Part shown: piece by piece, positions 56,673-64,000 of the stretch
How positions within the stretch are numbered: the stretch's first letter is position 1
Layout of the letters: each line of letters starts with the position of its first letter
Assembly (NCBI RefSeq): GCF_008107645.1
Contig: NZ_SDGY01000002.1
Span: forward strand, 42,719-106,718
Length of the DNA: 64,000 bases
Direction of reading: 5' to 3'
From: Leuconostoc litchii
Lineage (GTDB): Bacteria; Bacillota; Bacilli; Lactobacillales; Lactobacillaceae
Translations under genes and position numbers: made by a program
Notes under the pieces: generated by a model
What the model was told of the DNA's origin: nothing
The model's database searches: none
What the model saw: the letters and a program-made list of their open reading frames with translations, nothing else

Positions 56673-56687
56673 TTTATATTGATTATT

Positions 56688-56716
56688 ACTATAACTTTAA
56701 ATTTTGTTTATGTCAA
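56688..56716 (-). promoter_or_regulatory. Promoter of T-box 3 operon
   Basis: Minus-strand TTGACA (56711-56716), 17-bp spacer, TATAGT (56688-56693). Confidence 0.8.
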
Positions 56717-56836
56717 TAGTTTTTAATATTTCTCATTAAATTAATAATATAATTTTCAACGTTCAAATGCTTGATCAAAGCATTTTTTTACCTGATATGG
56801 TACAATTTTACTTAAAATTTAGTGAGGACAAAAGCT

Positions 56837-57163
56837 ATGTATGAACCAACGCATAATTCAAATCAAGTTATTGAAGAAAATATCAACAAACCTGGACGTC
56901 ACGTAATGTTTCTTTCAGCAGATTGGTGCGGTGATTGCAAAGCCATTAAACCATTTATTCAAGACATTAAAAACGAAGTTGAACAAACTGCATCATGGTT
57001 TGATGCAGATAGAGATATGAATATCGAAGTTGCCACAAAGTATAATATGCGTGGCATTCCCTCATTTGTTTTATTTGAGAATGGTCAAGAAATATCACGT
57101 ATCGGCCACGGTGAGCGCCTTACACCAAAAGAAATTTTAAACTGGTACCAAACAACATTGTAA
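56837..57163 (+). CDS. Thioredoxin-family protein
   Basis: 108 residues with a thioredoxin fold: HVMFLSADWCGDCKAIKPF gives the redox CxxC as Cys-Gly-Asp-Cys, FDADRDMNIEVATKYNMRGIPSFVLFENGQEI holds the cis-Pro (GIPSF). No signal peptide, so cytosolic. CGDC rather than CGPC suggests a specialised thiol oxidoreductase rather than the main thioredoxin. The start at 56837 follows GTGAGG; a frame five codons longer overlaps it. Divergent from the metA operon, possibly sharing its control region. Confidence 0.88.
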   Translation: MYEPTHNSNQVIEENINKPGRHVMFLSADWCGDCKAIKPFIQDIKNEVEQTASWFDADRDMNIEVATKYNMRGIPSFVLFENGQEISRIGHGERLTPKEILNWYQTTL

Positions 57164-57176
57164 TTTCTATTTAAAT

Positions 57177-57236
57177 AAAAAACGCCTGAACGTCTGAAAG
57201 TGTTTTAACACTTCAAGCGTTTAGGCGCTTTTTTAT
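57177..57236. terminator. Bidirectional compound terminator
   Basis: CGCCTGAACG / CGTTTAGGCG outer stem (57183-57192 with 57218-57227) and an inner AAGTGTT/AACACTT hairpin, with A6 and T6 flanks, between the thioredoxin-like gene and htrA. Confidence 0.85.
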
Positions 57237-57243
57237 GCATACA

Positions 57244-58110
57244 TTATTTTTCAGTGTTCTTAATAAATGTCTGAACAATATCTGCCGGAATAGCAAACCC
57301 CATCCCCTCAACACTAGTTCCATCAGTTGAAGAAGCTATCTTTGATGAATTAATACCAATGACTTGACCTTTTAAATTGATAAGTGGTCCACCGGAATTA
57401 CCCGGATTAATTGCCGCATCAGTTTGAATAGCAGTTGCGGCTTTGGAACCAGTTTCTTCAGCGGATAACGCACGTCGTGGTGCTGAAACAATCCCACTAG
57501 TTAAAGAAGTGGCATAATCAGATCCAAGTGGTGACCCAATCGCTAGTACCTGTTGCCCAGATTGCAAATTTTTTACGTCACCAAAAGAAGCTACAACCTT
57601 GATATCAGTTGTTTTAGCTTTCAACAAAGCTAAATCTTTGTCAGAATCAGTTCCCACAACAGTTGCTTCAATTTTTTTCCCGCTGGCTGTAATCAACTGT
57701 AACTCATCAGCGTCTGCTACAACGTGATTATTTGTAATGATGTAGGCATAACCACCAGATATCTTATATACAACCCCTGATCCTTCTGATGCCGTTTCTA
57801 ACTCTGAGCTACTTGAACTACTGCCTTGGCTCTGCTGAAAATACGATTCCCAAAGACTACTCGACGATGACGCCTTTTGTAGATTTTGTACTGTAACCAC
57901 CGCATTTTTAACTTTATTATACGCTGTAGTTGCTGTATCACTGCTGGTATACGCTGTTTTAGCTACGGTTGTTGTTCCTGCCAAATTGGACGTTTTTGTC
58001 GTATTTGAATGCTGTTGAAACCATGAATTAGGCTGTAGTCCTGAGTAGACAACAAAACTTGCTACCAACGCTGAAACAATAGCAACAATTATCAAAGAAT
58101 ATTTTTTCAT
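57244..58110 (-). CDS. htrA: HtrA/DegP-type serine protease lacking a PDZ domain
   Basis: 288 residues. Transmembrane signal anchor (about 4-22), a Ser-rich linker, then a trypsin-like domain with triad His in IITNNHVVADA, Asp in DSDKDLALLKA and Ser in NPGNSGGPLINL. It ends soon after GMGFAIPADIVQTFIKN, where usual HtrA proteins (about 400 residues) continue into a PDZ domain; a terminator follows at once. It should degrade misfolded exported proteins outside the membrane. Third gene after the two-component pair. An ATG five codons upstream is the alternative start. Confidence 0.9.
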   Translation of the reverse strand: MKKYSLIIVAIVSALVASFVVYSGLQPNSWFQQHSNTTKTSNLAGTTTVAKTAYTSSDTATTAYNKVKNAVVTVQNLQKASSSSSLWESYFQQSQGSSSSSSELETASEGSGVVYKISGGYAYIITNNHVVADADELQLITASGKKIEATVVGTDSDKDLALLKAKTTDIKVVASFGDVKNLQSGQQVLAIGSPLGSDYATSLTSGIVSAPRRALSAEETGSKAATAIQTDAAINPGNSGGPLINLKGQVIGINSSKIASSTDGTSVEGMGFAIPADIVQTFIKNTEK

Positions 58111-58204
58111 AACTCGACCTTTCATACATGTTTTTCTCTTAATTTTATGACAAAATACAGTACTCTCACTATTATTATAATAAACATATAAAATAAACTA
58201 AATA

Positions 58205-59503
58205 TTAAAGTGGTAATATGATTTTAAATATTGCACCTTGTGGTTGATTATCCGACACTGTTATTTTTCCATCATGCGCATGAACAACCCACTCTGCAAT
58301 TGATAACCCTAGACCTGTACCACCAGTCTGACGGTTACCAGTCTTATCCTCCCGATAGAACCGATCAAAGACATGCTTTTTTCCTTCGTCACTAATTCCT
58401 CGACCTGTATCGGCTACACTAAGCACAAATTTTTTCTTTTCAATACTTGCTTTAACAGATACTTTGGCACCAGCATCAGAGTATTTTAATGCATTATCAA
58501 GTAGTAAAACTAACAATTGATGAATCCGCTTTTGATCTATAAATATTTCTTGTTGTACATCAACTTCCAGCGTAACACTTTTTTCCTCAAACTCAGCCAT
58601 TTCCTTGTATGGGGAAATTATTTCTTCTAAAAACTGTGCAACGTTTGTTGATTCTTTTTCAATAGTCGTCATATTAGAACCTGATTTTGCTAACGTTAAC
58701 ATGTTATTTGTCAATGAGTTTAAGCGCCTTACTTCAGATAATGACAATATAATAGCATTAGATTGATCACGAACCGTCGATTCGGGTTTTGTTAGCATGG
58801 TCTCCAATTTTCCTTGGATAACAGCCATTGGCGTTCTTAGTTCATGAGCTGCGTTATTGACGAAATCTTGTTGTTGTTGCCAAGACTTTAATATTGGTTT
58901 CATATTACGTCTAGAAATCATGTACGAAACAATGACAGATAGAATGCCAAAAACCCCGAAGGACCAAAATAATACTTTTTTAAAATTATTTAAATTATTG
59001 ATAGTATCTGTAACATTAACTGTCACCATACCATGCACTGCAATTTGATCATATCCTTTGGCAGCGTTCTTTTTGAACTGAAAACCAATAATGCGATAAT
59101 AATTACCATAAAACTTATAAGTATTTGGTTTAACGGTCATTGTTGCTTTATCAAATTTAATAGCCGCCTGTAATGCTTTTTGTAAAGCCGCTTGTCGCTC
59201 ATCTTCTGTTGTTGTGTCAATAATCAGCTTACCATTCTTATCGAATAACCACGTTTCTGTTCGCGTACTTGAACTATTAAATAGCGGTTGTGGTTTTTTA
59301 ACATCTTTCACAGACGTTGATAACAGGCCATTATTATCATACATCGAAAGAGTTTGATTAATAGCAGAGTCAGCACTATTAAAAACCGTTCGTGTATAAG
59401 ATACAAATATAACACTCGCTAAAATTGAAAATATAACAAAAAAACTGGCTAGTAACCAGATAAATCCTCGTACTTGCTGTTTTTTATTAATTGCGTTCGG
59501 CAT
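58205..59503 (-). CDS. Sensor histidine kinase, CiaH-like
   Basis: 432 residues. Two transmembrane helices (about 13-34 and 176-195) enclose an extracytoplasmic domain of about 140 residues. The HisKA box QQQDFVNNAAHELRTPMAVIQGKLE places the phospho-His at 220; the ATPase domain has LLDNALKYSDAGA (N box), VADTGRGIS (G1) and GGTGLGLSIAEW (G2). It overlaps the regulator gene by 17 nt. Neighbouring htrA, as in streptococcal CiaRH regulation, suggests an envelope-stress role. Confidence 0.9.
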   Translation of the reverse strand: MPNAINKKQQVRGFIWLLASFFVIFSILASVIFVSYTRTVFNSADSAINQTLSMYDNNGLLSTSVKDVKKPQPLFNSSSTRTETWLFDKNGKLIIDTTTEDERQAALQKALQAAIKFDKATMTVKPNTYKFYGNYYRIIGFQFKKNAAKGYDQIAVHGMVTVNVTDTINNLNNFKKVLFWSFGVFGILSVIVSYMISRRNMKPILKSWQQQQDFVNNAAHELRTPMAVIQGKLETMLTKPESTVRDQSNAIILSLSEVRRLNSLTNNMLTLAKSGSNMTTIEKESTNVAQFLEEIISPYKEMAEFEEKSVTLEVDVQQEIFIDQKRIHQLLVLLLDNALKYSDAGAKVSVKASIEKKKFVLSVADTGRGISDEGKKHVFDRFYREDKTGNRQTGGTGLGLSIAEWVVHAHDGKITVSDNQPQGAIFKIILPL

Positions 59504-60185
59504 CCTCTACCTCTAAAATAAAACCAATATTTCTTAAGGTCTTAATCAAATTATCTTGTCCAACAGCTTCTAGTTTACGACGTAAATTATTCAAATAAAT
59601 ATTAACCACATTAATCGTAGTATCAGAATCAATTCCCCACACCCGATCAAAAATCTGATCACGTGTTACAATAATATTTTTATTTTGCGCAAGATATGTC
59701 AAGATATCAAATTCTTTACCGACTAATTTGACAGGTTGTCCGTGGACCTGAACACCGCGATTTTCCATGTTAATCATCACGTCACCTACTGACAACGTAT
59801 TATCTTCAGAGTAAACGCCTGATCGACGTAACAATGCTTTGACACGCACTAATAACTCCTCACGATGAAATGGTTTAGTTAAATAATCATCAGCCCCAAC
59901 ATTGAATCCTTCTATTTTATCATCCAATGACGTTTTTGCCGTTAAAATCAAAACAGGTGTTTCAACATCATTATCACGCAAATTTTTAATCACTTCCAAG
60001 CCATTTTCTCCTGGGAGCATTAAATCAGAAATAATAAGGTCATAAGGCGCTTCTTGCGCTTCAAATTCACCATCAAGGCCGTCAGTAACAGCATTAACGT
60101 CCGCAAAATCTTGCAAAAAGCCAACAACATTGTCTGCTAAATTGACATCATCTTCGATTAATAATATTTTAATTGCTTTTGACAT
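59487..60185 (-). CDS. OmpR/PhoB-family response regulator, CiaR-like
   Basis: 232 residues. The receiver domain has acidic pocket LLIEDDVN, phospho-acceptor Asp54 in LIISDLMLPGENG and Lys in DDYLTKPFHREELL. The C-terminal winged helix (about 135-225) includes LVGKEFDILTYLAQN and TINVVNIYLNNLRRKL. First gene of the regulator-kinase-htrA unit. An 11-bp-spaced direct repeat in its promoter may be its own binding site. AGGGATA precedes the ATG. Confidence 0.92.
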   Translation of the reverse strand: MSKAIKILLIEDDVNLADNVVGFLQDFADVNAVTDGLDGEFEAQEAPYDLIISDLMLPGENGLEVIKNLRDNDVETPVLILTAKTSLDDKIEGFNVGADDYLTKPFHREELLVRVKALLRRSGVYSEDNTLSVGDVMINMENRGVQVHGQPVKLVGKEFDILTYLAQNKNIIVTRDQIFDRVWGIDSDTTINVVNIYLNNLRRKLEAVGQDNLIKTLRNIGFILEVEDAERN

Positions 60186-60226
60186 TTTTATATCCCTGTC
60201 TGTTTTTTACTATACTTATTGTACAA

Positions 60227-60255
60227 AGTATAGGTTAAAAATAAGTTAAATTAAA
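60227..60255 (-). promoter_or_regulatory. Response-regulator promoter with TTTAAC direct repeat
   Basis: Minus-strand TTTAAC at 60245-60250 and 60234-60239, 11 bp apart, directly upstream of TATACT (60227-60232). CiaR boxes in streptococci are TTTAAG-N5-TTTAAG, the same spacing with a different last base. Confidence 0.5.
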
Positions 60256-60269
60256 ACCAAATTATACTA

Positions 60270-60635
60270 CTATTTTAAACCAACACTAATTTTTATTGCT
60301 TGTGCAACAAGAGACATTTCACTGGATGAAGCACTAATGTGCCCAATTTTATCTCTTAGCCGCCGTTTATCAATTGTACGAACCTGTTCAGCTAAAATCA
60401 CTGAATCTCTTTTCATACCGCTCATATGTTCCGGAAGCAATACATGTGTTGGTAATTTAGGCTTTGAAATTTGAGAGGTTATCGCAGCAATAATTGTTGT
60501 GGGAGAATTAGCATTTCCTACATCGTTTTGGATGATTAGAACTGGCCGTACGCCAGCTTGCTCAGACCCCATGCCTTGCTTTAAATCGGCGTAAAAAACG
60601 TCACCACGCATAACCGCTTGATGTTCTTCTGTCAT
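60270..60635 (-). CDS. mazF: MazF/PemK-family endoribonuclease without a visible antitoxin
   Basis: 121 residues. RGDVFYADLKQGMGSEQAGVRPVLIIQND and PTTIIAAITSQISKPKLPTHVLL match MazF/EndoA of B. subtilis, an mRNA-cleaving toxin; QVRTIDKRRLRDKIG carries the conserved basic residues. It follows alr by 38 nt, or 8 nt if the longer frame is used, so there is no room for a MazE antitoxin gene, unlike alr-ndoAI-ndoA of Bacillus. The start at 60635 follows GTGAGAG. Confidence 0.9.
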   Translation of the reverse strand: MTEEHQAVMRGDVFYADLKQGMGSEQAGVRPVLIIQNDVGNANSPTTIIAAITSQISKPKLPTHVLLPEHMSGMKRDSVILAEQVRTIDKRRLRDKIGHISASSSEMSLVAQAIKISVGLK

Positions 60636-60673
60636 TAGTACTCTCACTTTTATGTACGCGCACATGGCGCTTC

Positions 60674-61795
60674 TTAATAAATTTTAGGTAATCGATTGCC
60701 AAAGTTTGTTAATATTTCGTGAGGAATTGTATGCCCATATTCAGCCATATCTTCAATTGTTATTTTTTCTTGACCATCACAGCCAACTAAAGTAACAATA
60801 GTTCCTACGGGATATTCTTGATTTAATGTTATCACAATTTGATCCATTGTAACACGGCCAATTACATGTTCAACGTGTCCATCCACTAAAACATTCATTC
60901 CACTCATACGACGCAGATAACCATCTGCATAGCCGATTGGTAACGTGGCTATCCATTGTGATTTTGCTGCTGTATAAGTCGCACCATAGCTCACTGATTC
61001 TCCTATTTGTAGTTGATGAACAGAGCCTATCTTAGATTTGAGATACAAGGCAGGCTTTAATGAAATTGGTAACTTCTTTTCAGGAGCGCCCGGATTATAA
61101 CCATAAAGAACTGAACCAACACGAATTGTTTCCGTATCAATTTCATTAAAATGCCATATTGCCGAGCCAGAGTTTGCTAAATTCCAATATTTTTTGGGAA
61201 TCCCTGCTGCTGTAACCCATTGATAAAAGCGTTTTACTTGTTTATCATAATAAGATTGATTATTATCATCTGCAGTTGCAAAGTGAGTAAAGACACCAAA
61301 AAAATCTAGTTTATCAGTATTTTGAATCGCATCATAAATTGCCTGCACATTTTCTTGAGAATGTGCACCCATACGCCCCATACCTGTATCCACTGCTAAT
61401 TGTACAGCTAATTTTTGACCATCTTCAATCTGTGCTAATGCTGATTGCAACCATTCAATTGTCCCAACTGGTGGCACCAGTCGATATTGAATCATAACAT
61501 TTGTGTGGGAAACATCCTGGACCCCAAGTAAAAAAATATTAACGTTCTTTTGTGGATAAACTTCTCTTAAGGCTATCCCTTCAGCAATTGTGGCCACAGC
61601 AAAATCTTGGATGCCGATGTCTAAAAGTGCTTGCACAACTTGCTTTGCACCATGTCCATAGGCGTCTGCCTTAACAACAGCAATAATTTTTTTTGCACCT
61701 GCGTGTTGCATTATTTTTTGTGCATTCAACTGAATTGCTTGCAAATCAATTGTTATCCAGGTTGGACGTAAACGCAATATATCATCATTAATCAT
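60674..61795 (-). CDS. alr: Alanine racemase
   Basis: 373 residues, PLP enzyme making D-Ala for peptidoglycan and for the Dlt system nearby. PLP lysine in IIAVVKADAYGHGA near residue 43, VDTGMGRMG near residue 135, YGYNPG and catalytic Tyr in SVSYGATYTA near residue 270, and VTMDQIVI. ATG overlaps the acpS stop as ATGA. Second gene of acpS-alr-mazF. Confidence 0.96.
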   Translation of the reverse strand: MINDDILRLRPTWITIDLQAIQLNAQKIMQHAGAKKIIAVVKADAYGHGAKQVVQALLDIGIQDFAVATIAEGIALREVYPQKNVNIFLLGVQDVSHTNVMIQYRLVPPVGTIEWLQSALAQIEDGQKLAVQLAVDTGMGRMGAHSQENVQAIYDAIQNTDKLDFFGVFTHFATADDNNQSYYDKQVKRFYQWVTAAGIPKKYWNLANSGSAIWHFNEIDTETIRVGSVLYGYNPGAPEKKLPISLKPALYLKSKIGSVHQLQIGESVSYGATYTAAKSQWIATLPIGYADGYLRRMSGMNVLVDGHVEHVIGRVTMDQIVITLNQEYPVGTIVTLVGCDGQEKITIEDMAEYGHTIPHEILTNFGNRLPKIY

Positions 61796-62202
61796 GAGAG
61801 TACTCCTCGTTTTGGGAAAATCTTCACACTGATTTTTTCCAACAGTGTTAAACGCTCAATAATTACAACCGTATTCACCTGATCACCACTATGCGTAATA
61901 GCCACATAGGTGTGGTAAGGAAAATTTTTGATTTTCATCACAGGTCGCCCAGTGTTTTCGTTTAAAATTTCTATGTCTTGCCACTGTACTTTTTCACCAA
62001 TACCATAGCCAGTCGCTTTAGAAAAAGCCTCTTTTGCAGAAAAACGACCAGCAATATACTCATTACGATGTTTTCCCTTTCTTTCAGCAGCCGCAACACG
62101 TTCTGCCGGCGTCAAAATGAATGGTATAAAACTTTTTTGTCGTTCAATGATCTGCGCTACACGACTGATTGACTCTGTATCATTTCCAATTCCTATAATC
62201 AT
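61792..62202 (-). CDS. acpS: Holo-[acyl-carrier-protein] synthase
   Basis: 136 residues. It attaches 4'-phosphopantetheine to ACP and probably to DltC. MIIGIGNDTESISRV and FSAKEAFSKATGYGIG hold the Mg/CoA residues (Asp8, Glu near residue 58); VAITHSGDQV follows. The start at 62202 agrees with the family; the frame open to 62250 would run into the dlt terminator. TACAAT lies only 9 nt upstream, so the mRNA may have a very short leader. Confidence 0.93.
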   Translation of the reverse strand: MIIGIGNDTESISRVAQIIERQKSFIPFILTPAERVAAAERKGKHRNEYIAGRFSAKEAFSKATGYGIGEKVQWQDIEILNENTGRPVMKIKNFPYHTYVAITHSGDQVNTVVIIERLTLLEKISVKIFPKRGVLS

Positions 62203-62216
62203 GCTTCTATTGTAAC

Positions 62217-62262
62217 AAAAGGTTAAGTATGGATAAAACTTTTTGTCCATACTTAACCTCTT
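62217..62262 (-). terminator. Terminator of the dlt operon
   Basis: GGTTAAGTATGGA / TCCATACTTAACC 13-bp perfect stem (62221-62233 with 62246-62258) followed by TTTTG in the minus direction. Confidence 0.85.
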
Positions 62263-62272
62263 TGTCCCCTAC

Positions 62273-63559
62273 TTATTTGAAATTTTTTAAATTTGTGTCT
62301 GTTGGCATCAAATTTTGCCACTTTTTCGATAGATAGTTATCATTAATTTTATAATTCGTTTCCTGATATCCATGTTCAAAGAAAGGCTTTATTTTAGTAT
62401 CAGCTGCAATCCATCCTCGCCATCCCATATGAATGGTGTCTTGCATAAAGTATTTATGACCACCATCATGAGAAAAGTCAGCAATATTATTAAATCCTTG
62501 AGATTTCAATTGTTTTTTGACTTTATTGACACTTTGATAATATTTTTTCGTGTTCAAACCCGTATACTTTGACCACTTTTTATTAACAGGTTGAATGATG
62601 AACAAAACATCTGTATGTTCTTTAGCAAATTCTTGCAATACAGCCTGAAAGTCTGAATATTCATCAGATTGTCTATAATCAAAATGACTTTGAGAGTTCT
62701 CTAGTTTCTTAAAACTTGGTTTTACCCTTGTTTTGAAAAATGAATTTTTGATACCAAACTTATTATTACCAGTTTGTTTTTTTGCTACTCGTATCGCCTC
62801 TTGTTCTAATAGTGACACATTGTCCTTTTTAGGTAGCCCCTTTAAAGCTGGTTCCACTTGTTTATTCCAATTATTAGAGAATGCAAAGTTGGAAAAAAGC
62901 TGATCCTCACGTACTAGCATTCGATTTCGTAATATAAGTAAATTTTGATCAGTGCCTGATAATGATTGATTATTCTTAATTTTAGTAATAAGACGAGCAT
63001 AGAAGGTATTGTCACTAATTTGCTTTTGTTCCAGTAATCGTGTCGCAATAAATCTATCAGTTGCACTAATTGTTTTAATATTTCTCAACCAGTTAACCGT
63101 TTGTAAAGGTGAATAAAATTGAGAAAAAGCCCACTTACTATCGCGTTTTGTAAACCACTGTTGCGAAACAATGAACACTGCCTGTTTTTTGTGCAGAGCT
63201 GGCGTCATTTCTTGCATCCCCAAATAATGGGAAAGAGACTCTGTACCAGCTTGGCCAAGCAAAAATGGTTGGTAATTACGTTTATACTTTGCAGCCAACA
63301 CCGACGGATGCATTGCATCTAAACGTAATAATTCACTCGACCCAAAAAAAGGGACATATTTTGTCTTTGAATCACTAAAAGCTGCCATCTTCATACTTTC
63401 ACCCTTAAAAACATTTTTAGAAAATGAAACTGATGCTTTTTGAATGTCTTTATTTGATAAATAATTTAATGAAAATGGTGCTAAAAATAGGGCAGTAATC
63501 ATAACAAATGCCAAAACAACTGGACCAAATATCCACCATAACCCCCGTTTTTTTAGCAT
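62273..63559 (-). CDS. dltD: D-alanyl transfer protein DltD
   Basis: 428 residues. An N-terminal transmembrane anchor (about 8-30) and an extracytoplasmic SGNH-like hydrolase fold: catalytic Ser in PFFGSSELLRLD near residue 73 and Asp/His in QDTIHMGWRGWIA near residue 375. It acts at the outer membrane face in transfer of D-Ala to teichoic acids. It starts 4 nt after dltC and ends the operon. Confidence 0.96.
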   Translation of the reverse strand: MLKKRGLWWIFGPVVLAFVMITALFLAPFSLNYLSNKDIQKASVSFSKNVFKGESMKMAAFSDSKTKYVPFFGSSELLRLDAMHPSVLAAKYKRNYQPFLLGQAGTESLSHYLGMQEMTPALHKKQAVFIVSQQWFTKRDSKWAFSQFYSPLQTVNWLRNIKTISATDRFIATRLLEQKQISDNTFYARLITKIKNNQSLSGTDQNLLILRNRMLVREDQLFSNFAFSNNWNKQVEPALKGLPKKDNVSLLEQEAIRVAKKQTGNNKFGIKNSFFKTRVKPSFKKLENSQSHFDYRQSDEYSDFQAVLQEFAKEHTDVLFIIQPVNKKWSKYTGLNTKKYYQSVNKVKKQLKSQGFNNIADFSHDGGHKYFMQDTIHMGWRGWIAADTKIKPFFEHGYQETNYKINDNYLSKKWQNLMPTDTNLKNFK

Positions 63560-63563
63560 ATTT

Positions 63564-63800
63564 TTATCCCATCAATGATTCAACTTTAGCAATTACCTTG
63601 TTTGGTGTGTTCCATTCATCACGGTTAAACTCAGAAACCGGTGCTTGAATATTAAACTTACCTTCTAAATCAAGCAATAATTCTACTGTGGCCATGGAAT
63701 CTAGCAAACCTGTTTCAAAGAAGTCATCATCCATTTGGTCAGAAATGTCTTCACCTGTAATTGTGTTCAAAATTTCTACTACTTGTTCTTTCAAGTCCAT
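63564..63800 (-). CDS. dltC: D-alanyl carrier protein DltC
   Basis: 78 residues, acyl-carrier fold. The phosphopantetheine Ser is in FFETGLLDSMATVELLLDLE near residue 35. It carries D-Ala from DltA to DltB. The start at 63800 follows TTGAGGATAA; an alternative start five codons earlier overlaps it. Between dltB and dltD in the usual dltABCD order. Confidence 0.96.
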   Translation of the reverse strand: MDLKEQVVEILNTITGEDISDQMDDDFFETGLLDSMATVELLLDLEGKFNIQAPVSEFNRDEWNTPNKVIAKVESLMG

Positions 63801-63857
63801 TATTTTTATCCTCAATTTTTATATACTTGTAACTATCATTATATTCTTAAACAATTA

Positions 63858-64000
63858 TCAACGGAAGGAATGAAACCATATTTTATCGAGTATTCCACTG
63901 AATAGTAAGAAACTAACCATTACAACATTAAATGTAATGATTATAGCTAATGCATTCGTAAATTTATTGTGTGGTAACTTATGCTTTTTCTTATAGCGTA
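63858..64000 (-). CDS. dltB: D-alanyl transfer membrane protein DltB (3' end only)
   Basis: The last 47 codons of a membrane protein lie at the right edge: basic RYKKKHKLPHNKF, then a hydrophobic segment FNVVMVSFLLFSGILDKIW and a short tail ending in SFR. Composition and position directly before dltC fit the C-terminus of DltB, the MBOAT protein that moves D-Ala out. The rest is outside the window. Confidence 0.85.
   Translation of the reverse strand, partial: RYKKKHKLPHNKFTNALAIIITFNVVMVSFLLFSGILDKIWFHSFR

Noticed and set aside
42094-56700. SAM (S-box) or SMK riboswitch for the methionine genes
   Set aside because: All three leaders show T-box cores, specifier ATG and T-box terminators; no S-box consensus is seen.

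Overview
The window looks like chromosomal DNA of a Leuconostoc species (Lactobacillaceae), close to L. mesenteroides. The D-lactate dehydrogenase reads like the known Leuconostoc enzyme, the DNA is AT-rich, regulation uses Met-specific T-boxes, CIRCE and cre sites, and there is a FemX peptidoglycan branching enzyme, a mannose-class PTS and a truncated KxYKxGKxW-type secreted protein (probably a glucansucrase) at the left edge. Most genes lie on the minus strand. I see no tRNA, rRNA, CRISPR array, prophage or insertion sequence.

Layout: 0-2.7 kb holds the 5' end of the probable glucansucrase, a divergent Rgg-type regulator broken by a frameshift in an A10 tract, and a PF13303-type EIIC membrane protein. 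2.7-9.1 kb holds ldhD, menA, a DUF3290/DUF421 pair, groES-groEL under CIRCE, and a YitT-family gene. 9.1-14.3 kb is the manLMN-manO mannose/glucose PTS with two cre sites, then manA (cre over its ribosome binding site) and a nitroreductase. 14.3-20.2 kb holds a small aromatic-acid-exporter-like protein, a HAD phosphatase, rex-femX, and the tRNA t6A genes tsaB and tsaD flanking two RimI-like acetyltransferases. 20.3-28 kb holds ptsHI, an M32 carboxypeptidase, and tsaC-prmC-prfA with tdk. 28-32.4 kb holds an NlpC/P60 hydrolase and the folate operon folB-folK-folE-(HAM1)-folP. 32.6-34.7 kb holds murT-gatD. 34.7-42 kb holds a TetR/MFS drug-efflux pair with palindromic operators, a KimA-like potassium importer with a small membrane ORF behind it, a second PF13303 protein behind an apparent Ile/Val leader-peptide attenuator, and an AI-2E family protein.

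42-56.7 kb is a methionine island of three operons, each behind a T-box with an ATG (Met) specifier: (1) smORF-metF-smORF-metE; (2) a short MetE-like gene, a 30-aa smORF, metY, an OppA-like protein without cysteine and a C26 amidase; (3) metA-metI-metC, a short MetE-like gene and luxS. Together they cover homoserine acylation, sulfhydrylation and transsulfuration, methylation of homocysteine, methyl-THF supply and S-ribosylhomocysteine recycling. 56.8-64 kb holds a thioredoxin-like gene, a CiaRH-like two-component system followed by a PDZ-less HtrA, an unpaired MazF with alr and acpS, and the end of the dlt operon.

The most unusual signals are a pair of homologous, previously unannotated small ORFs directly before metF and metE that differ mainly at synonymous positions, and a 21-codon leader ending in Val-Val-Ile-Ile-Ile, tandem hairpins and a terminator upstream of a protein otherwise classed as a sugar PTS component.
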